Assembly (NCBI RefSeq): GCF_021412585.1
Contig: NZ_JAKCMI010000024.1
Coordinates: forward strand, 1-64,000
Length of the DNA stretch: 64,000 nt
Reading direction: 5' to 3'
DNA from: Halomonas alkalisoli
GTDB lineage: Bacteria; Pseudomonadota; Gammaproteobacteria; Pseudomonadales; Halomonadaceae
The translations under genes were made by a program, and so were the position numbers. This document shows, piece after piece, positions 57,351 through 64,000 of this stretch; position 1 is the first letter of the stretch; the number at the start of each line of letters is the position of its first letter. The notes under the pieces were generated by a model that worked only from the letters and a program-made list of their open reading frames with translations, was not told where the DNA came from and did not search any database.

Positions 57351-58507
57351 GAGGGGTCCTGATTGAGAATGTCGATATAGGCACGGTAGGCGTAGATTCG
57401 ATTACGCTTCTGCCCGGTAAGCTCGTTAACGATCCCGAACTCTTTTTCCAATGCGGTGAGCAACTTGCCGACTGTCGCAGGTGTCAGACCCGTGCGCTGG
57501 CGTAGATGATTGATATTGGCGATGGGTTGCTGGAATAGCGCATCCAACAAGAGGCCTGCCGAGCCGGCTTGGCGACCCAGCTCTGCCAGGCGGGCCTTGT
57601 CCTGCTCCCGCAGCTGGTTGAGTTGCTGGGCAGTGGCCACTGCCTGAGTGGCTGTATGGGCAACGGCATCCACGAAGAACAGTAACCAGGCTTCCCAGTC
57701 TCCGGTCACACGTACTTGCTGCAACCGCTCGTAGTAGGTCTGGCGATACTTCTTGAAGAACACCGAAAGGTAAAGCAGCGGTTCATGGAGGATGCCTGCC
57801 TCGACCATGATCAGCGGTATCAACAGCCGTCCTAACCGCCCGTTGCCATCCATGAAGGGGTGGATGGTCTCGAACTGTACATGGGTCAGTGCTGCCTTGA
57901 TAAGCGGGTCGGTGGATTCGGGAATGTCGTTGACGAACCCCTCAAGCGCCGACCAGCAATCTGCAATGTGCTGAGGTGGTGGCGGGACAAAAACTGCTTC
58001 ATCGGGGCGGTGCCCTCCCAGCCATACCTGATTGCTGCGAAATTCACCCGGCCCACGGTTGATACCACGCCCCGACGTCATCAGCGCGGCATGCATCTCC
58101 ATGACTAGCCGATGGCTGATGGGAAAGCCCTCACGGATACGCTGCACGCCCAAGGTCAAGGCGTTCACGTAGCAGGAGACCTCCTGCACGTCGTCCATGG
58201 GCACCCCCGGCATGCCCTCCATCTCGTAGAGCATCAAATCGCTGAGCGACGATTGAGTGCCCTCGATCTGAGACGACATGACCGCCTCCTTGCGCACATA
58301 GCTATAGAGGAAGAGTGAGGCATCGGGCAGCAAGGTGCTGATGGCATCGAGACGCCCCAGCGCCAGCATCGCGTGGCTGAGACGGTTCTGCAGTTTGCCG
58401 TCCAGCACCAAGGGCGGCCGAGGCGGCAGTGGGTCGGGAATGAACGCCTGGCAGCGTACCCCTCCGGCAATGGTGTCTACGTAGTGGCCTGTCAATCCGC
58501 GATCCAT
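57347..58507 (-). CDS. Fic-domain AMP transferase-type protein with own inhibitory helix and wHTH
   Basis: About 386 residues from the ATG at 58507 (AGGTGGAG upstream; a GTG at 58516 is also possible). An N-terminal Fic_N region with the inhibitory motif SSQIEG (class II) precedes the Fic core with HPFMDGNGRLGR, catalytic His216, a complete HPFx2GNGRx2R motif. A C-terminal winged helix (about 315-375, LRQRTGLTPATVGKLLTALEK) suggests DNA binding. Fic genes commonly sit in type I restriction loci, and remnants of one flank this gene. Alternating TTATTTTA sites upstream may be its own operator. Confidence 0.9.
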   Translation of the reverse strand: MDRGLTGHYVDTIAGGVRCQAFIPDPLPPRPPLVLDGKLQNRLSHAMLALGRLDAISTLLPDASLFLYSYVRKEAVMSSQIEGTQSSLSDLMLYEMEGMPGVPMDDVQEVSCYVNALTLGVQRIREGFPISHRLVMEMHAALMTSGRGINRGPGEFRSNQVWLGGHRPDEAVFVPPPPQHIADCWSALEGFVNDIPESTDPLIKAALTHVQFETIHPFMDGNGRLGRLLIPLIMVEAGILHEPLLYLSVFFKKYRQTYYERLQQVRVTGDWEAWLLFFVDAVAHTATQAVATAQQLNQLREQDKARLAELGRQAGSAGLLLDALFQQPIANINHLRQRTGLTPATVGKLLTALEKEFGIVNELTGQKRNRIYAYRAYIDILNQDPS

Positions 58508-58542
58508 GGGCTCCACCTGACCGCTTCGAAAGCGGGCTTGGG

Positions 58543-58608
58543 TAAAATAGCGTCAGGTCTTATTTTAACTTGAGGGCGAAATTAAAATAAGCGCTGATGT
58601 TATTTTAG
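58543..58608. promoter_or_regulatory. Alternating AT-rich operator-like repeats upstream of fic
   Basis: Four related boxes in alternating orientation: TAAAATAG (58543), CTTATTTTAA (58559-58568), its exact reverse complement TTAAAATAAG (58582-58591), and TTATTTTAG (58600-58608). They start 36 bp upstream of the fic ATG in otherwise GC-rich DNA. Both promoter -10-like and repressor-site roles fit. Confidence 0.6.
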
Positions 58609-58721
58609 TTTCGTCACCACTCAGCCACTGACGTGTCAATGCCATCGACACACCCCAGGAGCGTGTCGAAGAGATCGCATTTCTTGAACATGTATGGAGA
58701 TATGTCGATATCCTGGACGAC

Positions 58722-58838
58722 TCAGCTCGCCTCCCATAGCGGGTCGTCAAGGGCCTCCCGCACCTCATCGAGGTGGTTGCCCAGCACGGCGTCGAGCTGC
58801 TTCAGTCCGCCGTGGTCGATCCCGTGCCAGGGGCTGCT
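58722..58838 (-). pseudogene. Possible hsdR C-terminal remnant
   Basis: Minus-strand frame of 38 codons with no start, bounded upstream by a stop and ending in TGA at 58722-58724. It reads SSPWHGIDHGGLKQLDAVLG, then an acidic helix and DDPLWEAS. The G-x-D-H-G-x-L-K-Q-L-D pattern recalls the end of type I restriction subunit HsdR. With the hsdM/hsdS scar it supports a decayed R-M locus. The match is from memory and short. Confidence 0.4.
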
Positions 58839-58872
58839 CTACCGGCAGTTTTCTACTGGTTTCAAAATGACA

Positions 58873-58900
58873 AAGGCCGAGTGACACTTCACTCGGCCTT
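58873..58900. terminator. Hairpin, probable bidirectional terminator
   Basis: Perfect 12-bp stem AAGGCCGAGTGA/TCACTCGGCCTT with loop CACT. On the minus strand it is followed by TTTGTCATTTT, so it likely ends the small membrane protein transcript. Confidence 0.7.
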
Positions 58901-58937
58901 CATTCTATCTATCGGCCTCCAGGCCCTGACGCTCTCA

Positions 58938-59186
58938 TCAAGGCGATGCATGCCTGTCCGGTGGCGCTGAGCTTCCATCTGTCAGACAGTGCCTTGCTAC
59001 CTGGGCGCAGACCCAGAAAATTCCGGCAAGTATGATAAAGAACAGGCTGCCTGAGACAAGATTCCAGCTTATGGGCTGTTGATCGATAGCAATCAGATAG
59101 ACCAGGCCAGCCATCAGAGCGAAAAGCACAACGATGGCTGCTGCCCAAAAGAGAAAGTACAAGGCTATTCCCAGCTTATTCAGCAT
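58938..59186 (-). CDS. Small two-helix membrane protein
   Basis: 82 residues: ALYFLFWAAAIVVLFALMAGLVYLIAI-type first helix region (about 8-33) and a second (LVSGSLFFIILAGIFWVCAQV, about 43-63), with a short polar C-terminal tail. Family unknown. GAGGAG lies 6 bp before the ATG at 59186; an ATG two codons upstream abuts the SD and is less likely. It is flanked by terminators on both sides, so it is transcribed alone. Confidence 0.7.
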   Translation of the reverse strand: MLNKLGIALYFLFWAAAIVVLFALMAGLVYLIAIDQQPISWNLVSGSLFFIILAGIFWVCAQVARHCLTDGSSAPPDRHASP

Positions 59187-59267
59187 GCCCATCTCCTCAA
59201 TCTGCTCAAGGATTCACATTCAGCATAGACCATGTCGGTGACCTCCCTGGCAGCTCCCTTTCAGATT

Positions 59268-59293
59268 AAAAAAGCGCCCCGTTGCCGGGGCGC
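59268..59293 (-). terminator. Rho-independent terminator of katG
   Basis: Minus-strand stem GCGCCCCG/CGGGGCGC with a 4-nt loop, followed by six T residues, 27 bp past the katG stop. Confidence 0.92.
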
Positions 59294-59319
59294 CTCTGCC
59301 ACCTGTCGTTCGACCACGA

Positions 59320-61868
<2,549 letters not shown>

Positions 61869-63026
61869 ATGACAGCGGCTGAGCTGCTCGAACGCTTGGT
61901 GGGCTTTGCCACCGTTTCGCGGGATTCCAATCTCGAGCTGATCCGCTTCGTCGAAGAGTATCTGACGCAACACGATGTCGAGCACTGGCGGATCACCAAC
62001 GATGACGGCAGCAAGGCCAACCTGCTGGCGCGCCTCGGTCCGGCGGTGGAAGGCGGCGTGGTGTTGTCGGGACATACCGACGTGGTGCCGGTGGACGGTC
62101 AACCGTGGTCTACCGACCCGTTCGAACTCGTCGACAAGGGTGATGGCCGCCTCTACGGACGCGGCACCTGCGACATGAAGGGTTTCATCGCCTGTGCCCT
62201 GGCGGAGGTGCCTAACTGGGTACGGCAGGACCTCGCGAGACCGATCTACCTGGCCTTCTCCTATGACGAGGAGGTTGGCTGCATCGGTGCGCCGCGCATG
62301 ATCGAACGGCTGATGGCCGACCACCCCCGCCCCGCAGCAGTGATCGTCGGCGAGCCGACCTTGATGCAGCCGGTGGTGGCCCACAAGGGCGCCACCAACC
62401 TGCGCACCACGGTGACCGGCCGCGCCTCGCACTCCAGCCAGGTCGACCAGGGCGTCTCGGCGATCCATGTGGCCGCACGACTGGTCACCAGGATCGAGGA
62501 CGTGATGGCCGAACTGCGCGCCGAAGGACGCATCGACGAGGCCTTCAACGTCGCCCACTCCAGCCTGCACGTGGGCAAGATCGCCGGCGGCACCGCCATC
62601 AACATCATGGCCCGCGAATGTACCTTCGAGTGGGAAATTCGCCACCTGCCCCAGGACCGCTTCGAAGACCTGATCGGCCGCGTGAACGCCTACGCCGCCG
62701 AGCTAGAGGCCGAAATGCAGGCCAAGGCTCCCGAGACGAGCATCGTCACCGAGGCGCTCAACGTCACGGTGCCGGCGCTGGCCGACGACAACAACGCCGA
62801 GGTACTCGCCCTGTGCTGCGAACTGCTCGGTGAGCGGCCCAGCGGCGCGGTGGCCTACGCTACCGAGGCCGGTCAGTTCCAGCGCGAGGGGCTGCCCACC
62901 GTGATCTGCGGTCCCGGCAGCATCGCCCAGGCCCACCAGCCCGACGAGTACATCGAGAGCGAACAGCTTGCGGCAGGGAGCGAGTTCATGCGGGCCCTGG
63001 GCAAGCGTTTAGCTGCTCGGACCTGA
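61869..63026 (+). CDS. argE: Acetylornithine deacetylase
   Basis: Zinc M20 hydrolase, 385 residues, hydrolysing N-acetylornithine to ornithine in arginine synthesis. The metal-binding segments are VVLSGHTDVVPVDGQPW (His, Asp), LYGRGTCDMKGF (bridging Asp) and SYDEEVGCIGAPRM (catalytic Glu pair); the C-terminal His is in GSIAQAHQPDEYI. The dimerisation lobe spans about 175-285. CAGGAGAGC precedes the ATG. Confidence 0.93.
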   Translation: MTAAELLERLVGFATVSRDSNLELIRFVEEYLTQHDVEHWRITNDDGSKANLLARLGPAVEGGVVLSGHTDVVPVDGQPWSTDPFELVDKGDGRLYGRGTCDMKGFIACALAEVPNWVRQDLARPIYLAFSYDEEVGCIGAPRMIERLMADHPRPAAVIVGEPTLMQPVVAHKGATNLRTTVTGRASHSSQVDQGVSAIHVAARLVTRIEDVMAELRAEGRIDEAFNVAHSSLHVGKIAGGTAINIMARECTFEWEIRHLPQDRFEDLIGRVNAYAAELEAEMQAKAPETSIVTEALNVTVPALADDNNAEVLALCCELLGERPSGAVAYATEAGQFQREGLPTVICGPGSIAQAHQPDEYIESEQLAAGSEFMRALGKRLAART

Positions 63027-63084
63027 GCGTTCCCGCGACGTAGAGACGGATTGCGAACCTCCATTCTTTCAAGAGGTACCCCGC

Positions 63085-63585
63085 ATGGCGAAGCGCAGGA
63101 GCAAGCGTCAAAAGCCGACAGCCTCAGCACGCAAGCCCCATGCCCGCGCCCCACGGCGCTTCAGCCCTCGCCGCCTGGTGCGCGGCGTCCTGATCGCCCT
63201 GGCGATCCTCGCCGTACCGGTGACCTGGCTAATCCTCGAGGAGCGCCAGGCACGCGCGCTGGCCGACCTGAGCGTGATCGGCAACGGCGAGCCGGTGGCG
63301 GTGCAGGTCTTCGACCAGGGCTGCCCCGACTGTCGCCGGCTGCGCGACAACGCCGAGCAGGCGCTGGCCAATATCGAACGACCACCGGCCTGGCGCGTGG
63401 TGAACATCAACAGCTCCCAGGGGCGACGATTCGCCGGTGAGCAACTGGTCGACCACGTCACCATCGTGCTGTTCAACGGACGGGGCGAGCGCACCGACGT
63501 GATACGGGGAGTTGCCAGTGTCGGCGAACTGGAGACCGCCTTTAGTGACCTGGGCAGGAACGCAAGAGCTCGCCGGGAACGCTAG
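63085..63585 (+). CDS. Membrane-anchored thioredoxin-like protein
   Basis: 166 residues: a very basic N terminus (Lys/Arg-rich, about 1-30), one membrane helix (GVLIALAILAVPVTWLIL) and a periplasmic domain with a CPDC redox pair in VFDQGCPDCRRLRDNAEQAL. VNINSSQGRRFAGEQLVDHVT and ITVLF-like strands fit a glutaredoxin/thioredoxin fold. Likely a thiol-disulfide protein of the envelope; no partner is adjacent. AGAGGTACCCC precedes the ATG. Its stop overlaps that of the convergent gene. Confidence 0.75.
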   Translation: MAKRRSKRQKPTASARKPHARAPRRFSPRRLVRGVLIALAILAVPVTWLILEERQARALADLSVIGNGEPVAVQVFDQGCPDCRRLRDNAEQALANIERPPAWRVVNINSSQGRRFAGEQLVDHVTIVLFNGRGERTDVIRGVASVGELETAFSDLGRNARARRER

Positions 63586-64000
63586 GCTCCAAAGCTGGGC
63601 TCGGCAAGCCCTTCCACGCCGGCTTTCATCTGTAGCAGGCTGCCTGCCAGGGGCCAGCGCGCCTTGCCCTCGGCATCCAGATGCTGAGTGGCGGTGGTGA
63701 TGTAGAGCGTGCTCAGGTCAGGCCCACCGAAGGCCACCATGGTGGGATGCGGGCACGGCACCTCGTGCTCCGCCATCAGTTCGCCCTCCGGCGAGAATCG
63801 CACGACACGACCGCCGCCGTAGAGCGCGCTCCAGTAGCACCCTTGGCTATCCACCGCTGCACCGTCGGGCACGCCGGGCAATCCCAGCGCCTCCAGGTCG
63901 ACCCAAGTCTCTTCCTCCCCCAGCGTGCCGCTATCGACGTCGAAGGGGTAGCGCAGGATTCGTCGGGTCAGCGAGTCGGTATGGTAGAGCCAGCGCCGGT
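63582..64000 (-). CDS. SMP-30/gluconolactonase family protein (5' end outside window)
   Basis: The C-terminal ~138 residues of a six-bladed beta-propeller lactonase; the start lies beyond the window edge. WLYHTDSLTRRILRYPFD, GVPDGAAVDSQGCYWSALYGGGRVVRFSPEG and PHPTMVAFGGPDLSTLYITTA are SMP-30 signatures; the Asp of VPDG and the Asn/Asp of the metal site fit. It hydrolyses a sugar lactone, identity unknown. The stop codon overlaps that of the thioredoxin-like gene. Confidence 0.9.
   Translation of the reverse strand, partial: RRWLYHTDSLTRRILRYPFDVDSGTLGEEETWVDLEALGLPGVPDGAAVDSQGCYWSALYGGGRVVRFSPEGELMAEHEVPCPHPTMVAFGGPDLSTLYITTATQHLDAEGKARWPLAGSLLQMKAGVEGLAEPSFGA

Noticed and set aside
53937-59200. 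A complete mobile island or prophage spanning the accessory stretch
   Set aside because: No integrase, transposase, tRNA target or flanking direct repeats are visible; individual modules are better described separately.

Overview
The window is GC-rich, gene-dense bacterial chromosome. It carries acidic proteins typical of a halophile and gene types common in moderately halophilic gammaproteobacteria (TrkAH, OsmC, YtoQ, DUF1415, phasin, SbcCD, PotABCD-type transporters). The best guess is Halomonadaceae (Halomonas-like). No rRNA or tRNA gene was seen, so the assignment rests on protein content only. Nearly all genes look like core metabolism or transport; accessory DNA is concentrated at about 53.4-59.2 kb.

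Layout. 0-5.7 kb: a minus-strand potassium unit trkH-kdpD-like-kdpE-like-trkA. 5.9-11.1 kb: YtoQ, MOSC, BNR-repeat, Rieske, EamA and unknown secreted proteins. 11.2-16.6 kb: a minus-strand acyl-CoA catabolic operon (acyl-CoA dehydrogenase, acyl-CoA ligase, 3-hydroxyacyl-CoA dehydrogenase, enoyl-CoA hydratase) whose first two genes resemble dmdC and dmdB. 16.8-20.9 kb: MFS transporter, methyltransferase, VOC protein, small membrane protein and lipid A-type acyltransferase. 21.0-24.4 kb: thiamine block with two separate TPP riboswitches, one before tenA and one before thiC. 24.5-25.7 kb: a solitary CARF-nuclease-like (DUF1887/Card1 family) protein with altered motifs, followed by 18-bp tandem repeats. 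25.9-32.2 kb: porin-like protein, EamA transporter, ackA-pta, thiO. 32.4-36.9 kb: polyamine-type ABC transporter. 37-53.4 kb: lipid methyltransferase, class V aminotransferase, CBS-BON protein, an unknown membrane protein with an MscS-type channel, an amidoligase-glutamine amidotransferase pair, OsmC, aldo/keto reductase, endonuclease V and sbcDC.

53.4-59.2 kb is the accessory stretch: a small ORF, a phasin with a palindromic upstream site, an alpha/beta hydrolase, ccdAB with a double-palindrome operator, a frameshifted membrane gene, and a fic gene flanked by what look like remnants of a deleted type I restriction-modification locus (hsdM start joined to an hsdS-like end, and an hsdR-like tail). 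59.3-64 kb: katG, argE, a membrane-anchored thioredoxin-like protein and the 3' part of an SMP-30/gluconolactonase gene cut by the window edge.

The most unusual signals are: (1) a roughly 110-bp structured repeat present twice (12.1 and 22.1 kb), whose two copies differ by compensatory changes in the stems, which argues for selection on the fold; (2) the solo Card1-like protein lacking both the CARF TGGTK signature and the nuclease lysine; (3) the eroded restriction-modification locus around fic, with an alternating-orientation operator upstream of fic; (4) KdpDE-like regulators wired into a Trk operon; (5) two TPP riboswitches a kilobase apart with plausible Shine-Dalgarno sequestration.
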